Below, one piece after another: positions 1-7,541 of a stretch of 14,050 nucleotides of DNA. Within the stretch, counting starts at the first letter, position 1. Each line of letters starts with the position of its first letter. This DNA is from Candidatus Paceibacter sp. Its GTDB lineage: Bacteria; Patescibacteriota; Patescibacteriia; SG8-24; DYFX01. The stretch lies in NCBI GenBank assembly GCA_020724945.1, contig DYFX01000028.1:1-14050 (forward strand). Direction: 5' to 3'. Below the pieces are notes generated by a model that saw nothing but the letters and a program-made list of their open reading frames with translations, did no database searches and was not told the origin of the DNA. Made by a program: the position numbers and the translations under genes.

Positions 1-3000
1 AGAAGTACTCGCGCGATTCTCCGCCGGCCGCGAGGCGTTCGATGTTGGTGAATTCGGAGCATCCCGCTTCCGCGGCCGTGCAGCTGGCGGCCGTGGACGG
101 GATCAGGAACAGCGGGAAGCGCGCGTCGCTGAAATTGGACGGTTCCTGCCGGAAGGTGTCGTACCCGGAGCATTCGGACGGGCAAAGATCGCCGTCCGTG
201 GTCACGGCCGGGACGGTCGCTCCCCCGTCGACGGGGGTGTAGGCGTTGCAGCCGACCTCGTCGCGGCGGCACGAAGGCGCGAAGTTCGCGCACTCCGCCG
301 GCGGGTTGGATCCGGTGCAGTTGAGGCCCTCCGGCGCCTTCTTCAGGGAGACGCGCTGGGCCGATGCGGAATATCCGTCATGGAAGCCCGTCGCGCGGAC
401 GGAAAGCTCGAGCTGGGCGGCATCCGCCAGCATCCTCGGCGTCGAGCCTCCGGCGGAAAGCCGCACGGCGACCGATCCGACCTCCGAAGGCGTGATGAAG
501 CTGCAGGCCGAACGCGCGTAGGCCTGTCCGGCCGCGAGCGGCAGCCGCATGGCGGTGCCGGAGAGCGTGCAGCCCTCGACGGAGAGCGGGGCGATCGGCT
601 GGGGCGGGACGGCGGTGTCGAAAAGTTGAAGCGTCGCGGTGCCGGCCGTCGCGCCCTCGGCGTCGAGACGCGTCACGATCGAGAAGCTGTATGCGGCATC
701 GGCGAGGAGGCCGCCCACCGTCTGCGAAATCTGCGTGGTCGAAAGCGCGTAGGCGGAACTGCCGTCCTCGCCCAGCAAGGTGCCGTTCTCGTATTGCGAC
801 GCCTGGGCGCCTTCCCAGAACGCCGGAACGCCGTCCGCTTCCGTCTCGAAGCTCGGGTTGCGCAGGACATTCAGGGTGCCCGTCGAGAGCCTCACGAACT
901 CCGTGCAGCCGGCCTGATCTTCGGAGCACTTCTCGACCTTCGCGTTCATCAGGACCGCGTCGTGCGGGGAAGCCGAGAACGAGGCGCCGAAGAGCCCGAT
1001 CTCGTCGAACCAGGTGCGGTTGCCGACGGCGGCGTTCGAGGTCAGGACGAGCTCCGCCGAGACCGCGTCGGACGGCAGCGTGACCTGGCACTCGCCGGAG
1101 AGGTAGCCGAGGCTCGTCGAAACGACATCAAGCTCGACCGCGGTGCCGCCGGCGACGACATCGCAGGTGGATTCCAGCGGTCCGGACGCGATCGCCGCGC
1201 CCTGATCGTTCCTGAAGGACAGGCGCAGCGTACCGACCGCCGATGTGCCTTCAAGTTCCTGCAGGACGGAAGCGGAGAGCCGGTAGTCCGTGCCGGCGAT
1301 GAGCCCGTCGACCGTCACGCTCGCGTCGGAGCCGCCGGTGACGCCGACGGCGGAGGCGCCGCGCAACGACAGCCTGCCTCCGCGATGGAAGCGGGCGGAC
1401 GGCGAAAGGGTCCAGTCGCGTGGCTGGCCGTCGAGGACATCCTCGAAGCCGGGGTTCGGCACCGCGTTCGGGGAAAGGCTGTATTGGCGGCAACCGGCAT
1501 TCTCGGAATTGCAGGGGCCGGCGTCGAGCGTGTTCGCGAGGAACGAGAGATTGGCGCCGTCGGCGCGGCGGTAGGTGGTGCAGCTCGCGTATTGGGCCGG
1601 GCAGGCGTCGGCGTCCAGCTTCCATGCGCTCTTCTCGCGGATGCAGTAGCCGTACCCGCCGATGCAGTTGCCCGCGGCGTCTTCCGCGACGCACGAAGCG
1701 ACATCGACGCAGCTCTGGATGCGCGCCGGCGACTGCGCGCTGATCGGCATCGGTCCCGGACCGGCCTGGCGGCAGATGGCGACCGGGTACTTCAGCACCC
1801 ATTCCGGATCGATCAGGTGGCACCAGGGGTGCAAGGGATCCGGCAGCTTGCTCTCGTCGACGATCTCGTTGCCGTCCGCGTCGGTCGTCATCGGGCAGTC
1901 GTGGAAGCGATCCATCGCCTCGCCGAGCGTCACCGGACGGTTGACATCGTTGAACGGCGAGTTCGCCGCGAGCTCCCAGCCGACCGGGATGATGCGCGCC
2001 TTGCGGAGCTTGACGAGATTGCTGTAGCAGAACGCTTCCTTGTAACAGGTCTCCTGCAGGTTCTTGCGGTGCGCGAGCGGAAGGAGCTGCCACCCGGAGT
2101 TCAGGAAGCCCTGCTGGACGGCCTGCCGGACGGTCACGGGCCTCCCCTGGTCCGCGAGCGAGATGGCCGTGTAGAACTGCTGGTCGATCAGGCAGTTGTT
2201 CGGCGTGCGGCTGTCGGTCGGGCACGCGGCGAAGTCGGTCAGCTCGTTGTAGTTGCTGAGCGAGAGGATCTTGGGGGTGAGGAGCGACGCGTTCGCGAGC
2301 TCCGCCGTCGCGCGGCCTCCGAGCGGCGGGGTGCCGGCGAAGTTCGTCGCGAGGTCGGCGGTATCGACCTCGAGCCCGAGGATGTCGCTGACGGAAATGA
2401 GGCCCTTCTCGAAGACCTTCTTCATCAGGCTCTCCGTGAGGGTGCCGGCGAAGGTCTTGAGCGCCGGCGTGAGCACGGCGAAGGCGCCCGAGCCGATGGC
2501 GCCGATACCGACGGCCTTCGTGTCATCCTTGACCTTGAAGCCTTCCTGCACGCTGTAATCGAAGGTGTTCTTGACCGTCGAAGCCGGCGTCTTCGTGACG
2601 CCGGAAATCTTGTCGGTGACCGCCTTGAAGCCCTGGCCGACCGTGTATTCGAGGCCGGAGGTGTACTTGCGGAGGTTGATCTCCTTGAGGGCGGCGTTGT
2701 TGACCTCGATCGCCGCCGCGAGCGAGCTCTCGCCCGGCGAGAACATCACGCCGACATTGTCCAGGACGGTGGCGGGGTCCTGCGTGGTGAAGGTCTCCCA
2801 GTTGTTCTGGATGCTGTCCCAGGTGCACTTCGGCGTCGGCAGGTTCGTGGTCACCCCCATCCCCGGCAAGCTCTTCAGGAATCCGAGCTTGAGGTTCAGC
2901 GCGATGCGCGGGTTGCTCGGCGCGCAGAGGTTGATGCCGTATTTCTTGAGGAAATCCGAATTCTGCGTGAGGGATCCGAGGATCTCGCCCGCGGCGTCCG

Positions 3001-3430
3001 CGCCGACGCTCTTGAAATAGCGTCCCGGCGAATCGAAGATGAGCGGCACCTGGCCCTTTCCGCCGGCCGCGACATAGACGGCCGCGTCGTACGCCACCTT
3101 CTGCGCGAAATAGTTGAGGCCGTTGAGGAGCGCGATCGCCGCCGTGTTCTGCAGGGCGACCCTCCAGGTGGCCTTGGCCTCCTCCTTCACCGCGAGCGTC
3201 GTCTGCGTCGTGTTCTGCGCGAGGTCCGAAGTCTGGATGCCGGTCTGGACCGTCGTCTCGACGGCATCCTTCGCTTCAAGCCCGGCCTGGATGACCTGTC
3301 CTTGCGTGCTGGCGGGCTGGGCGGAGGCGCGGCGCACGGGACCAAAAACGCCAAAGGTGCCGGTCGCGAAAAGCGCCGCGAGCAGGATGACGATCCGGAT
3401 TTTCCGTGGGAACAGGCTCCGACCGCGCAT
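1..3430 (-). CDS. Giant secreted Cys-patterned protein with tandem CBM-like jelly-roll modules (3' end outside window)
   Basis: The reading frame is open from ATG at 3430 to the left edge, giving 1143 residues with no stop, so the C-terminus is missing. Residues 1-37 look like a signal peptide: basic start, hydrophobic stretch at about 12-30, and an ASA cleavage site before Gln38. Residues 40-400 are mostly helical and Ala/Thr-rich; Cys become frequent after about 400. Five copies of C-x5-[GS]-C-x2-[YF] are seen, with Cys pairs at 610/617, 640/647, 835/842, 1054/1061 and 1117/1124. Two modules at about 659-814 and 858-1005 start with N-P-[GS]-F-E, have a G-x-P-x-x-W or similar turn, and carry an internal Cys pair (756/781 and 954/976). 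The first ends in WFDEIGLF; this pattern is typical of CBM_4_9-like jelly rolls. The gene starts 3 bases after the upstream TSP3 gene, so they are probably co-transcribed. The likely role is an envelope or extracellular binding or structural protein; the ligand is unknown. I recognise this as a type of large protein seen in Patescibacteria but cannot name a family. Confidence 0.85.
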   Translation of the reverse strand, partial: MRGRSLFPRKIRIVILLAALFATGTFGVFGPVRRASAQPASTQGQVIQAGLEAKDAVETTVQTGIQTSDLAQNTTQTTLAVKEEAKATWRVALQNTAAIALLNGLNYFAQKVAYDAAVYVAAGGKGQVPLIFDSPGRYFKSVGADAAGEILGSLTQNSDFLKKYGINLCAPSNPRIALNLKLGFLKSLPGMGVTTNLPTPKCTWDSIQNNWETFTTQDPATVLDNVGVMFSPGESSLAAAIEVNNAALKEINLRKYTSGLEYTVGQGFKAVTDKISGVTKTPASTVKNTFDYSVQEGFKVKDDTKAVGIGAIGSGAFAVLTPALKTFAGTLTESLMKKVFEKGLISVSDILGLEVDTADLATNFAGTPPLGGRATAELANASLLTPKILSLSNYNELTDFAACPTDSRTPNNCLIDQQFYTAISLADQGRPVTVRQAVQQGFLNSGWQLLPLAHRKNLQETCYKEAFCYSNLVKLRKARIIPVGWELAANSPFNDVNRPVTLGEAMDRFHDCPMTTDADGNEIVDESKLPDPLHPWCHLIDPEWVLKYPVAICRQAGPGPMPISAQSPARIQSCVDVASCVAEDAAGNCIGGYGYCIREKSAWKLDADACPAQYASCTTYRRADGANLSFLANTLDAGPCNSENAGCRQYSLSPNAVPNPGFEDVLDGQPRDWTLSPSARFHRGGRLSLRGASAVGVTGGSDASVTVDGLIAGTDYRLSASVLQELEGTSAVGTLRLSFRNDQGAAIASGPLESTCDVVAGGTAVELDVVSTSLGYLSGECQVTLPSDAVSAELVLTSNAAVGNRTWFDEIGLFGASFSASPHDAVLMNAKVEKCSEDQAGCTEFVRLSTGTLNVLRNPSFETEADGVPAFWEGAQASQYENGTLLGEDGSSAYALSTTQISQTVGGLLADAAYSFSIVTRLDAEGATAGTATLQLFDTAVPPQPIAPLSVEGCTLSGTAMRLPLAAGQAYARSACSFITPSEVGSVAVRLSAGGSTPRMLADAAQLELSVRATGFHDGYSASAQRVSLKKAPEGLNCTGSNPPAECANFAPSCRRDEVGCNAYTPVDGGATVPAVTTDGDLCPSECSGYDTFRQEPSNFSDARFPLFLIPSTAASCTAAEAGCSEFTNIERLAAGGESREYF
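416..928 (-). repeat. Protein module copy B: Cys-pair motif plus jelly-roll domain
   Basis: Codes for residues 835-1005 of the giant secreted protein. The order is C835-x5-G-C842, N-P-S-F-E at 858, and an internal Cys pair at 954/976. The internal Cys begins 96 residues after the module Asn, against 97 in copy A. The end of this copy is less clear because the W-F-D-E closing strand is not conserved; I placed it at an A-x-Q-L-E-L strand. Confidence 0.6.
989..1513 (-). repeat. Protein module copy A: Cys-pair motif plus jelly-roll domain
   Basis: Codes for residues 640-814 of the giant secreted protein. The order is C640-x5-G-C647, then N-P-G-F-E at 659, an internal Cys pair at 756/781, and a closing W-F-D-E at 807-810. 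Copy B (residues 835-1005) has the same order with an offset of 195-199 residues. The similarity is in protein pattern, not obvious DNA identity, so the duplication looks old. Confidence 0.65.
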
Positions 3431-3433
3431 AGG

Positions 3434-4024
3434 CTATGGTTCGATATCGGCTTGCGCCTCCATCAGGGACTCCCGATAAAGTTCGATCAGGGTCGCGTCA
3501 TCGATGCTCTCGAGCTCTTCCTGGCTGACGCCGGACTGCAGCAGGAGCTGGCGGATCTCGGCGGGGGTGGGGTTCAGGAGCTGTTCCAGGATTTCCTGCT
3601 CCTGCGCCTCGAGGCTCGATGTCGCGCTGGCGGAGACGCCCTCCGAGGAAGCTCCCGAGAAGATGGCGCACTCCTTGCCCTTGGGGCAGTTGGGGTCGGC
3701 GCCGGCGGCCAGCTCGGTGCGATCGTCGTCGCCGTCGGAATCCGAGTCCTGCAGATAGGGGCTGGTCTGGTAGACATAGCTCTCGTCGTAATCGTTCAGC
3801 CCGTCCATGTCGGTGTCCTTGGCCTTCAACGCCTCGACGCGCTCGGCTTCGATCTGGTCCGGCGTCCGGAAGCGCTCGCCCGTCGTCGCGAACGCCGAGC
3901 TGAACGATCCGCGCCACTGCGTCAATCCGAGAACGAGTCCGACGGCGCCCATAAGCAAAACAACCCACGCCCCAGCGCGGTGCCTTTGGGGCTGTTCGTC
4001 CGTGATCGTCGGATCATCGGGCAT
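3434..4024 (-). CDS. Membrane-anchored protein with two TSP3/EF-hand-like calcium loops
   Basis: A 196-residue protein with a short cytoplasmic N-terminus, one membrane segment at about 18-36, then an extracytoplasmic domain. Two 12-residue loops of the D-x-D-x-D-G-x-x-D-x-x-E type are visible (D70-E81 and D93-E104, 23 residues apart). This is the pattern of bacterial thrombospondin type 3 or dockerin-like calcium sites. Cys113 and Cys119 flank a short K-G-K turn. A Ser/Ala-rich linker at about 122-137 leads to a charged helical tail with an N-P-T-P-A-E-I-R start at 151. The gene sits 12 bases after ksgA with its own candidate promoter, and 3 bases before the giant secreted protein. Inference: it helps anchor or display that protein in a calcium-dependent way. 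No enzymatic motif is seen. Confidence 0.85.
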   Translation of the reverse strand: MPDDPTITDEQPQRHRAGAWVVLLMGAVGLVLGLTQWRGSFSSAFATTGERFRTPDQIEAERVEALKAKDTDMDGLNDYDESYVYQTSPYLQDSDSDGDDDRTELAAGADPNCPKGKECAIFSGASSEGVSASATSSLEAQEQEILEQLLNPTPAEIRQLLLQSGVSQEELESIDDATLIELYRESLMEAQADIEP

Positions 4025-4030
4025 GCCCCG

Positions 4031-4059
4031 ATTGTATCACACCTGTTGAGCCAAAGTAA
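4031..4059 (-). promoter_or_regulatory. Candidate sigma70 promoter, leaderless, for the TSP3 gene and giant secreted protein
   Basis: On the minus strand, TTACTT (4054-4059) lies 17 bases before TACAAT (4031-4036). The -10 is followed by six bases and then the ATG at 4024. Transcription would therefore start at or next to the start codon, giving a leaderless mRNA. The -35 sits in the last codons of ksgA. Confidence 0.5.
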
Positions 4060-4816
4060 TCCACTCTTCGAGCGAAGTTTCCTCCGGACGCGCTTCGGGA
4101 CGGATGCCGGCCGCGCGGAGGCGTTCCGAGGCGTCGCTGCCGAGGACGGACGCGAGCGTGTTCTTCAGTTGGCGGCGTTTTTCGGAGAATCCGGCGTCCA
4201 AGAGCCGGAAAAATCGGTCTTCCTGCGGTCCGGAGAGGGCGACGGAGGGGCGGATGTCGAGTCGGACGACGCAGGAACGCACCTTGGGCGGAGGCGAGAA
4301 GGCGCCTGGCGGCACATCAAAAAGGATGCGGGCGTCCGCGTAATATCCACAGAACGCCGCGAGGCGGTTCATGGCGCCTTTCCTGGCGACGATGCGCTCC
4401 CCCACTTCCTTCTGGAGCATCAACGAGACGGAGGTCGGTCCTTTGCCGGTCGCCGTGCGCATCGGCAGGAACCGTTCGAGGGTCCGTGTCGTGATCTCGT
4501 ACGGCAGGTTGGCGACGAGCTTCCAGTCGACGCCGAGCTTCGCTTCCAGATCCTCCGGCGAGAGGTCGAGCGCCGAAGCGCGCACGAGTTCGACATTCCC
4601 CGGAAGCCCGTCCTCGACGAGAAGCGCGTGGAGGCGCCGGTCGATCTCGACCGTCAGCACCTTGCGCGCGGCCTCGGCGAGCGCGCGCGTCAGGACGCCG
4701 CGTCCCGGACCGATCTCGAGCACGGCGTCGTCCTTCGTGACGCCGGAACCTTCGACGATCCTGCGGACGATGCCGTCGTCGGTCAGGAAGTGCTGTCCGT
4801 ACCTGCGGATGGCCAT
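4037..4816 (-). CDS. rsmA: 16S rRNA (adenine(1518)-N6/adenine(1519)-N6)-dimethyltransferase
   Basis: A 259-residue KsgA/RsmA protein, the usual length. This family dimethylates two adjacent adenines in the 3' terminal helix of 16S rRNA, using S-adenosylmethionine, late in 30S assembly. Visible motifs are Q-H-F-L at 8-11, the SAM loop E-I-G-P-G-R-G at 34-40, an acidic residue in V-E-I-D at 56-59, A-L-D at 82-84, the catalytic N-L-P-Y at 103-106, F-S-P-P-P-K-V at 173-179, and F-S-E-K-R-R-Q-L-K-N at 210-219. The ATG lies one base after the MFS gene stop (TGATATG), so it is probably translationally coupled to it. It is the last gene of the translation-related run, followed by a new promoter. Also called ksgA. 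Confidence 0.95.
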   Translation of the reverse strand: MAIRRYGQHFLTDDGIVRRIVEGSGVTKDDAVLEIGPGRGVLTRALAEAARKVLTVEIDRRLHALLVEDGLPGNVELVRASALDLSPEDLEAKLGVDWKLVANLPYEITTRTLERFLPMRTATGKGPTSVSLMLQKEVGERIVARKGAMNRLAAFCGYYADARILFDVPPGAFSPPPKVRSCVVRLDIRPSVALSGPQEDRFFRLLDAGFSEKRRQLKNTLASVLGSDASERLRAAGIRPEARPEETSLEEWITLAQQV

Positions 4817-4817
4817 A

Positions 4818-5978
4818 TCAGGGAAGCTTGGCGTAGAGGAGCGACGCGGCGGCGGCCAAGAGGAAGAAGGCCGCGAAGTTGCCCGGCAACGCGAGCGCGA
4901 GGACGAAGCCCGCGACCATGAAGACGGCCTTGCCGAGGATGACGGCCATCTCGAACATGATGAGGCGTTCGAGCATCGGCCCCTTGCCGGCGCGCTCGTA
5001 GACGACCGACATCATCGGGATGCCGAGGAGCGAGCGGGCGGAACGGTAGAAGAAATCGCCGAAGAGCACGCCCTGCGGCCCTGACAGGAAGACGCGGAAG
5101 ATCCATGAGACCGAAGTGAAGACCGCGCCGGTGCGGAGGACGGCGTGGCGGCTCTGCAGGTCCGAGAGGCGCCCGATGAAGAGCATCGTGAGCGTCGTCA
5201 TCAGGATGGAGACCGAGACGATGACGCCGGTCGAGGCGTAGCCCTTGAGCGTCGTGAAGAGGAAGATGGGCCAGACGACCATCGCCACGAATTCCTCGCC
5301 GTAACCCGACATCGCGACGACATCGCCGCGATGCTCCTTGGCGAAGACGCGCTTCAGCGCCGGCAGGTACGCGAAGCCATCCTTCGAGCGCTCCTCGGGG
5401 ATGGAGAGCAGCGGGATGTTGGAAGCGAGGATGAGCAGGCTCGCGGCGATGAAGGCGGCCGGGAAGCCGGCGACGGCGATGAGGACGCCGCCGAAGGTCG
5501 GTCCCAGGATGGTGGCGAAGGACGAGAGGCTCGCCAGGTTCGAGATCTCCCTCCCCCGCTCGCCGTCGTGGCCGTACTTCACCATCTCCGCGTGGAAGGC
5601 CGGCCAATACAGGATCTTCTGCGCCGTGAAGGCCGCGACGGCCAAGGCGATGAAGCCGGGATGGTTCGGGATGGCGAAGAGCGCCAGGTAGTAGACGATG
5701 AGGAACGGGCTCGAATACAGGATGGCGTGCTGGAAGCCCAGGCGTCCCACGAAGCGCGCGCCGAACGGCAGGAGGAAGAAGGTGAGCGCGTAGACGGCGA
5801 AGTAATAGAGGCAGATGGACGCGAACGACCAGCCGAGCGTGTACAGGTAGATCGGTTCGAAGAGGCTGATGGAGGAGACCGCGAAATTCAGGAGCGCGGT
5901 CGCCGACATCAAGCCCTTCACCTGGCGCGAGGCGTGGGTGGCGAGGAAGCGCTCGAAGACATCGCGGAAGGCGGTCAT
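4818..5978 (-). CDS. Major facilitator superfamily transporter
   Basis: A 386-residue, strongly hydrophobic protein with about 11-12 membrane segments, the usual MFS size and layout. There is a charged central loop at about 193-220 (P-E-E-R-S-K-D followed by a basic stretch) between two six-helix halves. A motif A-like G-R-L-S-D-x-x-S-R is at 269-277, in the loop after a helix of the second half. An F-G-A-R-F-V-G-R-L-G stretch at 72-81 may be the N-half equivalent. Start and stop overlap as ATGA with the upstream tsaC gene, and ksgA follows one base after the stop. The substrate cannot be told from sequence; an efflux or small-molecule permease is likely. Confidence 0.85.
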   Translation of the reverse strand: MTAFRDVFERFLATHASRQVKGLMSATALLNFAVSSISLFEPIYLYTLGWSFASICLYYFAVYALTFFLLPFGARFVGRLGFQHAILYSSPFLIVYYLALFAIPNHPGFIALAVAAFTAQKILYWPAFHAEMVKYGHDGERGREISNLASLSSFATILGPTFGGVLIAVAGFPAAFIAASLLILASNIPLLSIPEERSKDGFAYLPALKRVFAKEHRGDVVAMSGYGEEFVAMVVWPIFLFTTLKGYASTGVIVSVSILMTTLTMLFIGRLSDLQSRHAVLRTGAVFTSVSWIFRVFLSGPQGVLFGDFFYRSARSLLGIPMMSVVYERAGKGPMLERLIMFEMAVILGKAVFMVAGFVLALALPGNFAAFFLLAAAASLLYAKLP

Positions 5979-6610
5979 AGGGTCTTCATCAACGCGCGAT
6001 GCAGGTCGTCTTCGGAGACGGCGCCTTCACGCAGGATTTCCACGACGCCGTCGGAGGCGCGGACGATCGTGGAGACGGGCGCCTGCTTGAGCGATCCCGC
6101 GTCGAGCACGAGCTCCGGCAGCGCGCCGAGCTGGGCGAGGACGGACGGGATGTCGTAGGCGGTGACGCCGCCGGAGCGGTTGGCGGAGGTGGAGACGACG
6201 GGGCGGCCGAGCGCTTTCGCGAGCGCGGCGGCGACGGGATGCGGGCTCACGCGGACGGCGAGCTCGCCGCGCTTCGAGGCAACGCCGGTCGCGAAACGCG
6301 CCGCCGCGGGCGCCACGAGCGTGAGCGGACCGGGCCAGAACGCGTCCGCCAGCGCGCGGGCGAAAACGCCCGACCGCGCGGTTTTGCTTGCTTGGGATCT
6401 CGTGGCGGCGATGAGGGGCAGGGGTTTGGAGGCGTCGCGCGCTTTCACGGAAAAAAGCCGCTTCACGGCTTTGGCGGATTTCGGGTCGCACCCGAGCGCG
6501 TAGGCGGTCTCGGTGGGATAGACGACGAGGCCGCCCGCCTTCAAGACGGAGGCGGCTTTCTTCAAAGACGCGGCGTCGGGCTTCTTCGGGTCGATGCGGA
6601 GGATGTGCAT
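5975..6610 (-). CDS. tsaC: L-threonylcarbamoyladenylate synthase (Sua5/YciO/YrdC family)
   Basis: A 211-residue single YrdC-domain protein. The family makes L-threonylcarbamoyladenylate from threonine, bicarbonate and ATP for the t6A37 modification of ANN-decoding tRNAs. Visible motifs are Y-P-T-E-T at 31-35, K-A-R at 56-58 with K62-P-L-P, W-P-G-P-L-T at 92-97, V-R at 119-120, S-T-S-A-N at 140-144 and S-T-I-V at 180-183. I chose the ATG at 6610, one base after the epimerase stop. The frame is open further upstream, but that part codes for a low-complexity Ser/Arg/Pro stretch lying inside the epimerase gene. There is no C-terminal Sua5 domain, so it is TsaC-like rather than full-length Sua5. 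Confidence 0.9.
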   Translation of the reverse strand: MHILRIDPKKPDAASLKKAASVLKAGGLVVYPTETAYALGCDPKSAKAVKRLFSVKARDASKPLPLIAATRSQASKTARSGVFARALADAFWPGPLTLVAPAAARFATGVASKRGELAVRVSPHPVAAALAKALGRPVVSTSANRSGGVTAYDIPSVLAQLGALPELVLDAGSLKQAPVSTIVRASDGVVEILREGAVSEDDLHRALMKTL

Positions 6611-6611
6611 G

Positions 6612-7541
6612 TCAGCGACGCGTCTTGAACCAGGCGACGGTGCGGCGGATGCCGAGGTCGACGGGGACTTCGGGCTTCCAGCCGAGATCCTTCTTCGCCT
6701 TCGCGGCGTCGAGGCAGCTGCGCCGGACATCGCCGTCGGGCGTCGGACCCTTGCCGAAGCCCGTCTTCCAGCCGAACGCCTCGGCGATGAGGCGCGCGAC
6801 GGCGTTCACGCTCGTCTCGCGGCCGGTGGCGACATGCCAGACGCCGGACTTCCTGGCGGCGAGCGCCTTCAGGTTCGCCTCGACGACATCATCGACATAG
6901 ACGAAGTCGCGCGTCTGTTTCCCGTCGCCGAAGATCTTCGGCTTCTTGCCGTCGAGCAGCATCTTGCAGAAGACGCCGATGACGCCGCCCTCCCCTTTCT
7001 GGTCCTGGCGCGGGCCGTAGACATTGGCGTAGCGCAGGGCCGCGTATTCAAGGCCGAAATGATGGTTGGCGGCCTTCAGGTAGTGCTCGAAGGCGAGCTT
7101 GGAGATGCCGTAGGGCGTGAGCGGCGAGGGCGCTTCGGATTCCTTCGTCGGGAAACTCCTCGTGTCGTGATAGATGGCGCCGCCGGAGGACGCGAAGACG
7201 AGCTTCTTCACGCCGACGGCGACGCAGGCTTCGAGGATGCGGAGCGATCCGTGGATGTTCACCTCGGCGTCATGGATGGGGTCGGCGACGGAAACGCGCG
7301 CGTCGATGTGCGCGGCGAGATGGAAGACGAAGTCGGGCTTCTCCTTGGCGAAGACGCCGGCGAGCTTCGGGCTCGTCAGGCCGGCCCGGTAGAAGCGCGC
7401 GGCGGGATTCAGGTATTCGCGGCGGCCGTTCGAGAGGTCGTCCACGACGGCGACCGAAAAGCCTTCCGCCAGCAGGCGGTCGACGAGCGTCGAGCCGATG
7501 AAGCCCGCGCCGCCGGTGACCAAGGCCTTCTTATTCTTCAT
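6612..7541 (-). CDS. NAD-dependent epimerase/dehydratase, UDP-glucose 4-epimerase-like (extended SDR)
   Basis: A 309-residue extended short-chain dehydrogenase/reductase. The Rossmann loop T-G-G-A-G-F-I-G is at 9-16, D34-D35 probably binds the NAD ribose, and H-L-A-A is at 74-77. The catalytic Ser is in S-S-G-G-A-I-Y at 118-124, Y-G-I-S-K is at 144-148, Y-A-N-V-Y-G-P-R at 171-178, and R-D-F-V-Y-V-D-D at 211-218. The likely role is interconversion of nucleotide sugars for envelope glycans; the exact sugar cannot be fixed. The ATG at 7541 overlaps the last 11 bases of prfB and places the Rossmann motif at the normal distance from the start. An in-frame ATG at 7559 is the alternative. tsaC follows one base after the stop. 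Confidence 0.88.
   Translation of the reverse strand: MKNKKALVTGGAGFIGSTLVDRLLAEGFSVAVVDDLSNGRREYLNPAARFYRAGLTSPKLAGVFAKEKPDFVFHLAAHIDARVSVADPIHDAEVNIHGSLRILEACVAVGVKKLVFASSGGAIYHDTRSFPTKESEAPSPLTPYGISKLAFEHYLKAANHHFGLEYAALRYANVYGPRQDQKGEGGVIGVFCKMLLDGKKPKIFGDGKQTRDFVYVDDVVEANLKALAARKSGVWHVATGRETSVNAVARLIAEAFGWKTGFGKGPTPDGDVRRSCLDAAKAKKDLGWKPEVPVDLGIRRTVAWFKTRR

Noticed and set aside
380..4921. A 1513-codon open frame on the plus strand
   Set aside because: It lies antisense to the giant protein, the TSP3 gene, rsmA and the end of the MFS gene. Its translation is Arg/Gly/Ala/Glu-rich with no domain. GC-rich codon use on the real strand removes stops from this frame.
6611..6730. N-terminal extension of tsaC to 6730
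   Set aside because: The extra 40 residues are Ser/Arg/Pro-rich and overlap the epimerase gene. The ATG at 6610 fits both the family start and the one-base junction.
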